Shown here piece by piece: positions 32,400 to 43,000 of a DNA stretch of 64,000 nucleotides; within the stretch, counting starts at the first letter, position 1, and each line of letters starts with the position of its first letter. The stretch covers positions 496,001 to 560,000 of the forward strand of contig JADWQD010000005.1 of assembly GCA_016110215.1 (NCBI GenBank), written 5' to 3'. The stretch is from Capronia americana. Taxonomy: Eukaryota > Ascomycota > Eurotiomycetes > Chaetothyriales > Herpotrichiellaceae. The notes under the pieces were generated by a model. That model ran no database searches. It had not been told where the DNA came from and worked only from the letters and a program-made list of their open reading frames with translations. The position numbers and the translations under genes are program-made.

Positions 32400-35300
32400 A
32401 TGCCAGCGAGACAGACGGAAGAGAGATCCAGGAAGCGAAGGAAGGTAGAGGGCCTTGCACGCTCTGACCTGCCTTCTTTTACCAGTTCACGCCAGCTGCA
32501 GCAACTGCTTCATTCTTCGCCGCATGCTCCTGCTGAAGAGATCAGGTCAGGTAAGTCAGTCCCTAAGGTCGCACGTGATGCCCCGCTGACCATTCTAGCG
32601 ATCGACCAATTCACCTATTTCCTGTCCTCAATTTCCAGTGATGAGGCCACTCCCGCCCAGCCAAGGTCCAGTCAGTTGAAGGCTCTGAAAGATTATTGTG
32701 ACGAGCTGTCTTCGACTTCTCACGACCAGGTCGACTTCCCTGATCTCTTGTCTGCGTGGGCAAACGCAAGTCAATCCAACACCGAATCTGTCCTGTCGGC
32801 TGTCCCTACCGCCCTCACTCAATTCTTCCGCGCAATTTCCAATCATGTCGAGTTCCGCGAATTCGGTCTCTCTCTGTGCCATAGTCTGCTCAAACGGGAC
32901 CAGCTACGGATTTTCGACCGAAGCTTGTCATCGCCGAGAGCAAAGGAACACCTCATAACGCCATGCTTGCAGCTTTTAACTCAAATAGCCAGTTTCGATG
33001 GCGGCGCCCTTGCTAGCAACGTCTTCAACCGCCGAGATTTGCTGTACCGACGACTTGATGGGATTCTCACTCAAATACCGTCAGACCCGACAAGACACCA
33101 GGATGTCAGTGCCCATCAGGCGGGTCTGGAGTTTGTCCTGGCGAACCTCAAGTACCTCGACCCTGGTTCGAAGGCCGAACTCATCACTCACGGCAGGTTG
33201 ATATACTCAGCGATCCGCAGCCTGTCCAATGTCGACGTCGTTACTGTGGTCAGCTTCCTGAACGGCCTTCGCACCTCGATCCTCAATGACAATAGCCTCA
33301 GCAAGCAAATAAAGGTCCGGTGCTTCAACTCTGGCGTTTTGTCCATGCTTGCCAAACTTTATGACTACAGGATAGGTGAGGAAGCAGTGCCATCTCTGGA
33401 CGTGCGAGATGCTTTGCAGCAGTTGTTGTTGCAAGTTTGCACATCGCCAAACGGCAGCCTACTTGCCCAGGATGGATGGTATCCGGTGGGCACCAACCCA
33501 GAGGTACTAGAACAATCCGAGAACATGATAGATCTCGGGTTAGACTCACCATTTCACTTCGATGACTATACAGACAAGGTTCCGGTCAAGAACACTATGT
33601 TGTCGACCTTCCTGCAGACACTCAGGCCCGAGAATGATGTGCTGCAAGCGAAACTCATCACTGCCATATTCGAGGCTGCTCCTGAACTGGTCGCCGACTA
33701 TTTCACAAAGAAGCAGAAATTCATCGTCCCTCCCGGAGATGACCCGAAATGGCGTGGACAGTTTGCTTTCTTGTTCTCCGTCGTTCAGCTACCTGTACCG
33801 AAGGACTGTGGCTGGCATGATAAGCTACCACTGGCACCGCCACCATTGTCGATCGTGGTCGAAAGCATCCTTCCTCGGCCACTGGATCGGGCTACACTGG
33901 GCAAATGCCTTCGAATGAACGACGACGTCATGACCATATCTACGGCACGGTTGCTCACGGTGGCCTTTGTGAAGCTTGAGGCTGTACTGAACGCCTTCGG
34001 AAAAGCGCCTCCAAAGGCAACTTTATGGCGTCAAGCATCTCGTAAACTCATCAACCTGTTCGTCGAGCGAATCCCGCCTCTTCATGACATCGTCACTGCA
34101 TTTCAAAAGGTGGATCGAGATAACGAGCAGACTCAAACGACTGTACTGGAATGCGTGGCGACGTACCTACGAGTCCTGCCTTCTTTAGCTGCGTCTTCAA
34201 AATTCGACTTCGGAGCCAGTTTAATGAAAATAATCCAGGTCTTCGGGCGCGAGGACACCAATGTGGACGAAGATGTCTTGGTCGAGCAAATTCAACATCT
34301 TTTGCGGATTACCAGCATCTCACCCTCGACAAGGTGGTTCCACAAAGGAGCATCGGACGACGTGTCACTGATCGTGCAGCTGTTCCAATTCTGTGTTCAA
34401 CGTCTCGGATCCCCTGTCACCAAACAAGCTCTTCCCGTCCTGAAGGCGGTACTCCATAGCAAAGGAGTCATCAGCACGGAGACACAATCTTTCGAGGCGC
34501 TTGTATCGAGCCTTAGCAGTACCAAGAAGTGGGAACCAGCGCTTGTCACGTATCAGTTCCTTGACAACTGCTTGTCTAGAACAATTCAGCGCCCGGTCAA
34601 GTATCTCGACCAGCTTGAGCAGGCCCAACAACTGTTGTCGGACTCTACAGACTTGAGCCTCGTGGCCTGCTGCGTGGCCGAACAATGGCAATACATCGTC
34701 AAGAAAGAAGACAGCAAGGCCATCAAGAATGTCGCGGGATGGGTCGCGAAATTCTTCTCTGCTCTCGACGCTGCTGGAGAGAATTATCGTGTCATGACCC
34801 ATTTCAAGGAGGACGTAATGAACCAACAGTGCAAGGAGAATGAAACAGCAAAGGCTGCGCTTGATAAATCGTTCGAGAAGCAGAGAACAAAACCCACGGT
34901 ATTACCCACCCTGCAACTCCACGATCCCGAACCATGCGATGGAATCCCAAAGGAGGACGCAGCGATGTCGTCTGGAGAAGCAGCTCCTGATTTCGACCTC
35001 ACCAATGTCTTCCCTGCGCCGCCGCCGATTCCGCATTCGTTAAGCGGGCTCAACCGCTGGTCGAAGCCTGACTTCGAATCTGAGATCCATACCGGCCGCC
35101 TCGCCAGCTTGATACGGTGCCTCATCTCTCCTGAATCAGAGATCCGTATTCAGGCATTTCACACGTTGCAAGGCGTGATGTACGCGGTCGAAGAATCTGC
35201 CTACGAGGAGAAAACACAACTCTACCTCCTTCTCGGCGAACTGTGCGAGACCGTAAAAGCCCACAATCTATTCAAACTCGACGGAACTTCTTCGTCTCCT

Positions 35301-36209
35301 CCTCCCTCAATCGTCGCAGAACTGGCAATCCACTTCCTCTCAACCATATCGGAGCCGTCGTCGCCCTTCTATCGCAAGACGAACAATTATCTCCTCCGCG
35401 GGCCGTCATGGTCCGTTACACATATCCTCACCTACTGGATCAGCGAGACGTTTTTCATCGCCCCGGAGATCGACGACGCAGATATCCCCTTCCACGTCCC
35501 GCAAGGCAGTACCAGTGGCAGTACGCGTACCAGCACCACTATCGGAGGGACCAACAACGCCCAAGCCCTGGAGGTCGAGCACCTTCTCGATCTCCTCCTC
35601 TATTCGCTCCGCACGGGAGAAGACATGAATCTCTTCCGCCGCGCCCACGTCTTCACCAGGCTTTTCTCCTATTACCTCGCGCCCATCTGCCCCAGACACA
35701 TACGCAAGAAGATTCTCGGCCTCGTCTATCGCGCCACGTCGGTGATGGGCGGGAGCGACACTCTCATCACCCGCACAGGAGTGAGGGAATGGTTGAGCGT
35801 TGCCAAGACCGTGAGGCTCCACAGCGGATATGGCCCCCTGTTCGGCAAGATCGATGAGGAAGTCAACACCTGGGTCGAGGCGCTTGAGAAGGAGATCGAG
35901 AGGACGTGCCACAGCGAGGGAATCAAGCGGTGGGAAGCCGAGAGGAGGAGTTCCAGAGTGGTCCCGGGTGCCGATATTGCGAGCGACGCGAACGGACAAG
36001 TACTCGCAACGAGTACGAGTAAGAGCGGAGATGGAGATGGAGGAGATCACAAGGCGAGGCGGGTCAATAGAGTCGAAAGGCCTGATCAAGAGGACACAAG
36101 CGGCTCGGACTCTGATGACTCTAGCTCTAGCTCTGGTACTAGTACTAACACTAGCTCCGACGACACTTCAGAGTCCGAGTCCGAGTCAGAGGCTACAACG
36201 AGCGAGTGA
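32400..36209 (+). CDS. urb1: Ribosome biogenesis protein URB1/NPA1
   Basis: The whole frame 32400-36209 is open (1269 codons), but 32551-32598 has all marks of a 48-nt intron (GTAAGT, CTGAC, CTAG). I favour 32400..32550 joined to 32599..36209, 1253 residues, which gives EEIRSAIDQFTYFLSS. The N-terminal third (LKALKDYCDELSS...FREFGLSLCHSLLKRDQLRIFDRSLSS...HQAGLEFVLANLKYLDPGSKAELI) is the URB1 N-terminal helical repeat domain. The region from about residue 1010 (STISEPSSPFYRKTNNYLLRGP, DLLLYSLRTGEDMNLFRRAHVFTRLFSYY) is the conserved C-terminal domain. The extreme C terminus is a Ser/Asp/Glu run, common in nucleolar proteins. URB1 acts in early pre-60S particles with the Npa1 complex in the nucleolus. 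Confidence 0.9.
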   Translation: MPARQTEERSRKRRKVEGLARSDLPSFTSSRQLQQLLHSSPHAPAEEIRSGKSVPKVARDAPLTILAIDQFTYFLSSISSDEATPAQPRSSQLKALKDYCDELSSTSHDQVDFPDLLSAWANASQSNTESVLSAVPTALTQFFRAISNHVEFREFGLSLCHSLLKRDQLRIFDRSLSSPRAKEHLITPCLQLLTQIASFDGGALASNVFNRRDLLYRRLDGILTQIPSDPTRHQDVSAHQAGLEFVLANLKYLDPGSKAELITHGRLIYSAIRSLSNVDVVTVVSFLNGLRTSILNDNSLSKQIKVRCFNSGVLSMLAKLYDYRIGEEAVPSLDVRDALQQLLLQVCTSPNGSLLAQDGWYPVGTNPEVLEQSENMIDLGLDSPFHFDDYTDKVPVKNTMLSTFLQTLRPENDVLQAKLITAIFEAAPELVADYFTKKQKFIVPPGDDPKWRGQFAFLFSVVQLPVPKDCGWHDKLPLAPPPLSIVVESILPRPLDRATLGKCLRMNDDVMTISTARLLTVAFVKLEAVLNAFGKAPPKATLWRQASRKLINLFVERIPPLHDIVTAFQKVDRDNEQTQTTVLECVATYLRVLPSLAASSKFDFGASLMKIIQVFGREDTNVDEDVLVEQIQHLLRITSISPSTRWFHKGASDDVSLIVQLFQFCVQRLGSPVTKQALPVLKAVLHSKGVISTETQSFEALVSSLSSTKKWEPALVTYQFLDNCLSRTIQRPVKYLDQLEQAQQLLSDSTDLSLVACCVAEQWQYIVKKEDSKAIKNVAGWVAKFFSALDAAGENYRVMTHFKEDVMNQQCKENETAKAALDKSFEKQRTKPTVLPTLQLHDPEPCDGIPKEDAAMSSGEAAPDFDLTNVFPAPPPIPHSLSGLNRWSKPDFESEIHTGRLASLIRCLISPESEIRIQAFHTLQGVMYAVEESAYEEKTQLYLLLGELCETVKAHNLFKLDGTSSSPPPSIVAELAIHFLSTISEPSSPFYRKTNNYLLRGPSWSVTHILTYWISETFFIAPEIDDADIPFHVPQGSTSGSTRTSTTIGGTNNAQALEVEHLLDLLLYSLRTGEDMNLFRRAHVFTRLFSYYLAPICPRHIRKKILGLVYRATSVMGGSDTLITRTGVREWLSVAKTVRLHSGYGPLFGKIDEEVNTWVEALEKEIERTCHSEGIKRWEAERRSSRVVPGADIASDANGQVLATSTSKSGDGDGGDHKARRVNRVERPDQEDTSGSDSDDSSSSSGTSTNTSSDDTSESESESEATTSE

Positions 36210-36657
36210 GTAGCTGAGCCGAACTGAGTTCAGGTGCAGTGACCTGACGTGCCGTGCAAATATATAATGCCCAGCAGTTGTGTACATACAGTCTGTACAG
36301 GAGTCGAGCCTCTCCAGTCTACAGTAGAACCGAGATGTACGCGCCTCCTTTGATCTACTTCGTACATGGCAAAAATTACACAGCACAGCACAGTAAAGTA
36401 AAATGAGTAGGATACTGGCTATACGAACTACAATGTAGGGACGTCAGCTGGCCGGCCGCCCAGCCAGGTCCACGGACAAGTCAGTCTGAGAGTCATTTCT
36501 GTTGGCATCTTACCATTCATACTCGTACTGTAGTTACTACAGGTACGTAGAGAGAGTACAGCTCGGCCTCGTCGCGTGGGACAAAGTGCGAAGGAAATGG
36601 AAACGAAAATAAGACAAGTCCTTCTTCGTCATCGTGTTCCATTTCTAGCCATCAGTC

Positions 36658-36713
<56 letters not shown>

Positions 36714-37087
36714 GGGGAGGGAGGGTGCTTATCCCTTGACTGGCGAGTGCTGGATTATGTGCAATGCGAATGCGATATTGTACTACACTTCTGTCTACCC
36801 AGGTCGCGACGGGATCCAAAAACACAAACGGAATGGATGAGAAAGCAAGTCTATCCCGCCTGCTCTTTCTCGTCTACTGTATATCTCTTGGGTCACCCTG
36901 GCCTCTTGCCACGGCGTCTTTGCAACGAAAGCGCCGCCCTCTGCTTGTTCTCATGTCGAAAACGACACCACTTCCTGAGAGGAACCTGCTATACTGATCT
37001 CCGCGCCGACATCGAGGGCCAAGGGGAGTGAGCGACCTTGGTTCATCAATTGGTGCTGTGTTGTTGAGTGAGGCCGCAAAAGTCGGT
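36210..37087. other. Convergent 3' interval between URB1 and NDE1
   Basis: No gene is recognised. It holds the CAGA microsatellite, a near-palindrome GTACTGTAGT/ACTACAGGTAC (about 36525-36546) and one TACTCGTACTG motif. Confidence 0.6.
36657..36713. repeat. (CAGA)14 tetranucleotide microsatellite
   Basis: About fourteen uninterrupted copies lie between the convergent ends of URB1 and NDE1. Confidence 0.97.
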
Positions 37088-39243
37088 TTAGAAGCTCATG
37101 AGATCTGTGCGATGATTAGCCAAGCGCTTGAACCAGTCCCCCAAGAGACAATAAACTCACCTCTGCCAAACAAGGCCCTCTTACTCCAATCCATGGCCAA
37201 CAGCAGCCTCGTCCGGAAACTCACGCTCTGCGCGAAATAGATGCTGCGCCACAAATACACGGCCATCAATCCACCCGAGAAATTCAGTCCGTTGAAGTCA
37301 AAGATGGCGGCGTTGCCAATGTAAGCCAATGAACCCATGTGATGGTAGTCAAATGCCTTGTAGACTGCTTCGTCAAGATCACCAAAGTCGACTTCATTCG
37401 CTTTGAAGCCCGGGATGGCCGCGGCGATCTTGTTGAATTTGCGACCGAGATATTGGCCTTGCTGATTTGCTCGCTGTGCCGTGGCTGGCAGGGAGGTGAG
37501 TTTGCTGTCGATTTGGACGAGAAGTTCATGCAATTCCCCAAAGTCAAGCGTGCCTGACTTGTCCTTGTCGTACTCCTGAAAGAGCTTGTCAAGGCGCTTC
37601 AGGTGGCCTGCTGCTTGAGGGAACCTCTTGCGGACCTTTTGAGCCACGACGCGCCAGTCTTGGAAGGTGATGTGCATCTTCTCGGGGTCTTTGCCTTGTT
37701 CGAACGCCATGCCGCGGAGGAAGGTCGTGATGTGGTCGGCAACATTGTTTTGCACGGTCGAACAGTCGCCGATGGCATAGACATCCCCCAACGGGGCTCC
37801 CAAGAGACGTAGATGCGAGTCGGTCTCAAGGGCGTGACGGTTGTTCTGGGAGGCGCCGAGCTTCTGAGCAACCTTGCGACACAATTCGGTCTGCGCGACG
37901 CCGGTTGACCAGAGACAGAAACCCATGGGAAGCTCCTTTGTCACAGGGGTGCCATCCTCCACCTGCGAGAAGATGATCCGGTCTGCCGTGACTTCCTTGA
38001 CACGGGCATTCGTCAAGACCTCGACGTGGTCGTGCTCAAATCTCTTCTCGGCATAGATTGACAGAGCTTCGTCGTAGGTGTTCAAGATGTGCCCTCTTGA
38101 TTGGATGACGTGGACAGAGACCTCGTTGCGCAGGATGCGCGGGAACGAGTACAACAGATCTTCGTTGAGCATGTCGTAGAGCTCTGCGGCGAACTCGACG
38201 CCGGTCGGGCCACCGCCACTGATGACGAAAGAAAGCAGTCTCCTTCGTTCTTCGTCGGTTGTGGTAGGCAGACAGGCCAGCTCCAGGTTGCGCAGGACCT
38301 TGAGCTTGATCAGGCGAGCGTCTTCAATGGTCTTGAGGAAGTTGCAGTTCTCCAAGCCTTTGACGCCATGCGGGTTCGTGGTTGATCCCACGCCAATAAT
38401 CAGTTTGTCGTAGGGGAGATAGAAGTGTCGGGGGTTGCCGTCCGCGTCAGCCTGCACCACCTCGACCAGCTTGTCGCTGAACTCGATATCGACGGCCTCA
38501 GCCTTCAAGAAGTGGCCTCGCAGTCGATTGACAATTCTGCGGATCGGCTCGACCAGGGATCGCAGCTCCAGCGTCCCGACCGTGGCGGAAGGTAACATGG
38601 GTGTGAACAGGAAGTAGTTGTCGGGCGACACCACCGTGACGTGGTAGTCACCAGGATGGAGCTCCTTCAACATGGCAACACTGCCCCAGCCCGTGCCGAG
38701 AATGACCAGTTTCGGCTTGTCCTTTTGTGCTCGCATAGACTCGCAGTCTTCATCGTCGACCAAGATTTCCGCGATGGGCAAGTTCTTCGGGCCTCCTCTT
38801 CGAGGCACCAGGGCAGCTTCTGAGACGGCGATATCACCCGTCGCATCTGGCATCTCGTGGTACGTGGACGCATCGTAGAGGAAGAAGGCGAGCACGAGCG
38901 TGCCGGAGAAGACGATGAAGATACCGGTCCAGGCGAAGAGGCGGTAGAAGAATCGTGCCACGGGCCCACGATTGGGGAGCGGCTTGGTGGAAATGTAGCG
39001 AAGCGTGCCTGCTGGCGGACGGTGGATAAGGTGCGGTGGGAACTGCGACGAGACCAGACGAGGATGTCTCAAGGGTAACTGAGCTAAGATGGAGGTCGAC
39101 AGCGGCCGCGTCGATGGAAGCCACTGTTGTAGAGGCTGCGAATGTCTCCATTGAGGCGAGGTGTGAAGCGTCCGTTCAGGGCGCAGGTGTCGGAGCTGCT
39201 GGACATGGCGGCCACTACGGGCCATTCGAGGGATGGACCCCAT
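37088..39243 (-). CDS. nde1: External alternative NADH dehydrogenase with EF hand (NDE1 type)
   Basis: Exons 39243..37161 and 37104..37088 give 699 residues. The 56-nt intron (GTGAGT...GCACAG) splits off a 17-nt last exon, so the protein ends RALFGRDLMSF, as such enzymes do. Residues 1-95 form an Arg/Ser/Leu-rich mitochondrial presequence, followed by one transmembrane helix (about 104-122). The FAD-binding Rossmann motif is LVILGTGWGS (about 179-188); the NADH-binding motif is FVISGGGPTGVEF (about 339-351). DVYAIGDCS (488-495) is the usual second FAD contact. A canonical EF-hand loop DKDKSGTLDFGE sits at 559-570, which marks the Ca2+-regulated external subtype known from Neurospora. It oxidises cytosolic NADH at the outer face of the inner membrane and passes electrons to ubiquinone without pumping protons. 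Confidence 0.94.
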
Positions 39244-40079
39244 GCTCCTCGAGACGGTGGTGTGGTGTTTACCGCATGCTGGACGTGCTGCGAAGATATC
39301 CAGAATCTACACCGGGAGCTGGCCACTGGAGGTCAGATTGACGGGGAGCAGAAGCAAAAAGCAGAGGGTTGGCGGAAGGCGGGTGTCGAGGAAGTGCGGC
39401 GGTATGTGTGCGTCGTGGATAATGCTGGAGCGACGAGGATATGACGGCATGCAGATGGGGATGGGAAAAAGTTGCGCTCTTACGTCGCAGCGACCCAGTC
39501 TCCCTCGACTCCGTACAATCCCTCCGAGTACCCAGTAGCAAAAGGCACAGATCTTCGCACCTGTCAAGATCCGGCACAGCGGCAGGAACAGAACGATCCC
39601 CCGGCTGTTCGAAGCTTTCGCCGTTCACGGACATTTATCAGCTCATCCTTACTCCCTCGTCTCTCTAATCTCCTCACCTCCTCATCTCCATCCTCGTCCA
39701 GTCGCGTCTCGCTGCACGTGTCGCTTATCAAACCTCCAGCTGCTGCCGAACACATCCAATCGCTTCCGAGCTCCCGTCTCCCTAGTGTGGAAGAAAAAGC
39801 AATACGTTGGGCGAGAACAATTAGATTGATTGCTTCATCGCTCTATCTCGAGCCTTTTATCAAGACCATTGCACAATCAGCAAACAACTCTGTGGGGTAT
39901 CATATAGACTGCCGATGGTGCCCATGCCGCCGCCTCCCAGCTCCGCCGTTGAAGCTGAATACCACCATTGAACCCAGTGGCCGCTGTCCCCTTAAATCAA
40001 ATGCACAGAAACTGTCCCCTGCGTCAAGCTGGTTCAATATCATCAATCATCATGCAATTCCAACCCATAAGAATGGCCA
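39244..40079. other. NDE1 promoter and SCC2 3' flank
   Basis: No gene is supported. Pyrimidine-rich DNA (CTCCTCACCTCCTCATCTCC type) lies at about 39650-39720. A 419-codon plus frame starting at 39472 runs antisense into SCC2 and is a shadow. Confidence 0.6.
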
Positions 40080-43000
40080 TCAGTACCCGTCCGACGATGA
40101 CACGCTTGCTGATCGCCGTGCGTGTCCGTTCTTGGGTGGTCGACCTCGAACTCTCTTCGGCGTCCCTCCGACTGAACCAGATGTGCTCTTGCGCTTCTTG
40201 CCTCGCGCTGCGCTCGTCGTCTGCTCCGCCGCGACGTTCATCATCGCGTTCAGCTCTGCCTCCTCTTCAGCAATTTTGAATTCGTCGTCCACGGCCACAA
40301 GGGTCACAAATTCTCGGCATCGTGCAATCATCGCCCCGGTGCTGCTGAGTGATGCGAGCACTGCATTGGTATTCTGCCAGAATTTGCCGCCCGTGATGCC
40401 GTGCACCCTGCTCGGCTCTTTCCCACCGTCTTTGGTCTTCTTGTTTTGTTGCATTGCCATCTTGACATCGCCCGAGATTCCATATTGTCGCTTGAGGAAA
40501 TTTCGCGCCTCAGAAACTAACGTGATCGCACACGCTGCCGATGTCAATTGCTTGAGCAGCACCGGGTCAATCTGGATCTCTTCTGGCGCTGGCTCGACTT
40601 CGGCGCTCGGCTCTCCTGCATCATTGCTCTCTGCGGAATTGACTAGCGCCGCGGGGAGAAATGTCTCAATAGCCTGGGCAGTCTCGGCACCATTCTTGCC
40701 AAACGCCAAATCAAGCTGCAAGACCGTGTGAAGCAATTCGTCCATCTTCTTGTACTCCAGGAATGCCAGATTCTGCGCCACGAACAAGACGAACAACACA
40801 TGTTCGGGAATTCCCTGCTCAGTCACGTTCAACTTGGAGTATTCCGTGTTGATCTTCGAGATGAGGTTGCTGATGAATTTCTTCACATACTTCGAGCCGC
40901 TGGTGCTGATGATGCTGAATGCCGGTTCGAGCTTGGCTTTGAATCCCGGCACGACGCCACCTTGAGGATCGTGGAGCACCTCGTTCTGATACCGAAATGT
41001 GGCGTATACGGCGTTGACGTACTCCCGTTCACACACGGATTCGTGCTGTTGGTGCAGGGCCGCATGCGCCGCTCGAGCGACGGTGGCAACTTTGGGATCC
41101 GTGCTGGTCTCCAGTACCACAAACGCCGACGTGCTTTGCTTCGGGTGCGTCATGCCTTGGTGGTCTATGCTGGCCAACGTTTGGGCGGCAAGCAGTGCTT
41201 TCTCTCCTGTCTCCGTATTGACAATCCGTATCAAGTGGTCGACAAGGGGGTTGGTGATGATAGCAATGGCACTGTCGTCTTCCCGAGTCTTGCTGTCTCC
41301 ACCAATGTTCTTAAGCGCTTGAACTTCGCCTCCGCCTTCACCTTTCTTGGCCTCGTCTTTCATGCTGGCTCGCGTTCCATAGAGTTCTTCGAAGATTTCG
41401 AGTACCTTAACCTGCATCTTCAGGACATCCTTTTCCGTCAACCCGCTGAAAGCCTTGCCGCCCAGAACTTCGAAGAACGTTTCTCGAACAAGGCGCTTGT
41501 TGAACTGGCCCGGCCAGGCTTGGCAAACGAGGCCGAGACCCTCCAGCGCCTTCAATCGAATCTCAATAGGCGACGATCGCAAGGTAAATTGCACCATGCA
41601 GTCCGCAATATACCCTGCCACCGATCCACCCTTGTACGGGGGCTCGGAAAAACAGAATTCCTTATGGAACAGGTGACGAAAGTTTTCCAGGTCAATGTAC
41701 TTGCCGACCACTCCGACGAGACGCAGAGATGTTTCCCTCATTCGATTTTCCCTGGCTTTGAGCTGTTCTAGCTGATTTTGCCTCTCCATGGCTTCTCTGA
41801 CCTGGATGGGGATATTCGGTTGCAGTACGTTCTTGATTAGCGACGTGGCAAAGGCGGCCATCTTGCCTGTATTGTGTAGCACTCCATCAATACTCCTCAG
41901 ACAGGACATCACCTCCTCGATTTCGTGTCGTGGAATAAGCTTCTGTGCGGCTTTCAGGAGGTCCAGCTGAACCTCTTCCAACAATGGGGCCTGGGTGCTC
42001 GACAAGTGCGGCAACACGGATCGGAATATGGCCACAACTGATTTGAACTTGAGATGATTGTCATGCTTGGACAGGTCTTTGAGGTAGCTCTTCAGGCTAG
42101 CGAGGTCTGCAGGCACCACCGTTTCCGGGCGAGCTTCAGCAAATGCCACAAGCGTCGCCAAATCGGCTGCCCCAGCCTCAGAGCCATTGGCAGTGTCCAG
42201 CAGTTTCTTCACAATACGAGCACACAGGTCTCGCACTTGGCTGGCATTCTTGATGTCCTTCAACTTCCAAATCAAGAAGTTCTTGAGCAATGACGACAAA
42301 GAGGCGATGTCGCTGCTCAGGCACGTGACGATATGAGCCTTGAGGTCTTCGATCGCTACGTCAACATGTGCTGTGTCGCCTGCAGTAGCAAGCATCGTCA
42401 ACTTCGGATCAATCCAGATTTCTGACAGAGTCTTTCTCGCAAGCTCAGCCACCGAGTTTTCGTGGTCTGCCGTTCGTTGTAGAAATTGGATGGCAATCAT
42501 TGCTTTCATGTTCTGCCTTGTTTCCTTCAGATACACATCTTTTAAGTGACCTATGACCCGCTTCTGCACCCCAACGTTGGTATCGGCAGCGCACTTGAGA
42601 AGTCTCTTGAATGCCTTCTCCTCAAATGCGGGCCGAGGCATGAGGAATTTGGCAATCAGTGACAGGGCCGAGTCGCGCACCAACGAGGAGTCATCGGCCG
42701 CGCATTTGAAGACGGCATCTGCCAAAGTGGTCTCCCAGTCGAGAAGAGTCGAGTCAGTTTCCAGCATCCCAGCAATACTTTTCAAGCTGCGGCTTCGGAC
42801 CTGAGCCTGGTCACTGTCGAGAGATGAAGCGAGTGTTCGAGCGATCAGCGGAAAGAGCTGACGAAACTGCCCATTGAGAACACTCAGCAAGTACGCCAAC
42901 TGTGCTTCTGACTCTTTGACGTCTGGGTAGTCATCGGAGGCTCCGTCATATTCGTCAGGCTCCGACAGCTGCTGGAGCATCGCGGCAACCTTTGATTGGA

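Noticed and set aside
39472..40731. 419-codon plus-strand frame
   Set aside because: It overlaps the SCC2 3' coding end antisense, has no domain, and its first part lies in pyrimidine-rich leader DNA.
40728..41771. 347-codon plus-strand frame
   Set aside because: Fully antisense to well-supported SCC2 HEAT-repeat coding sequence.
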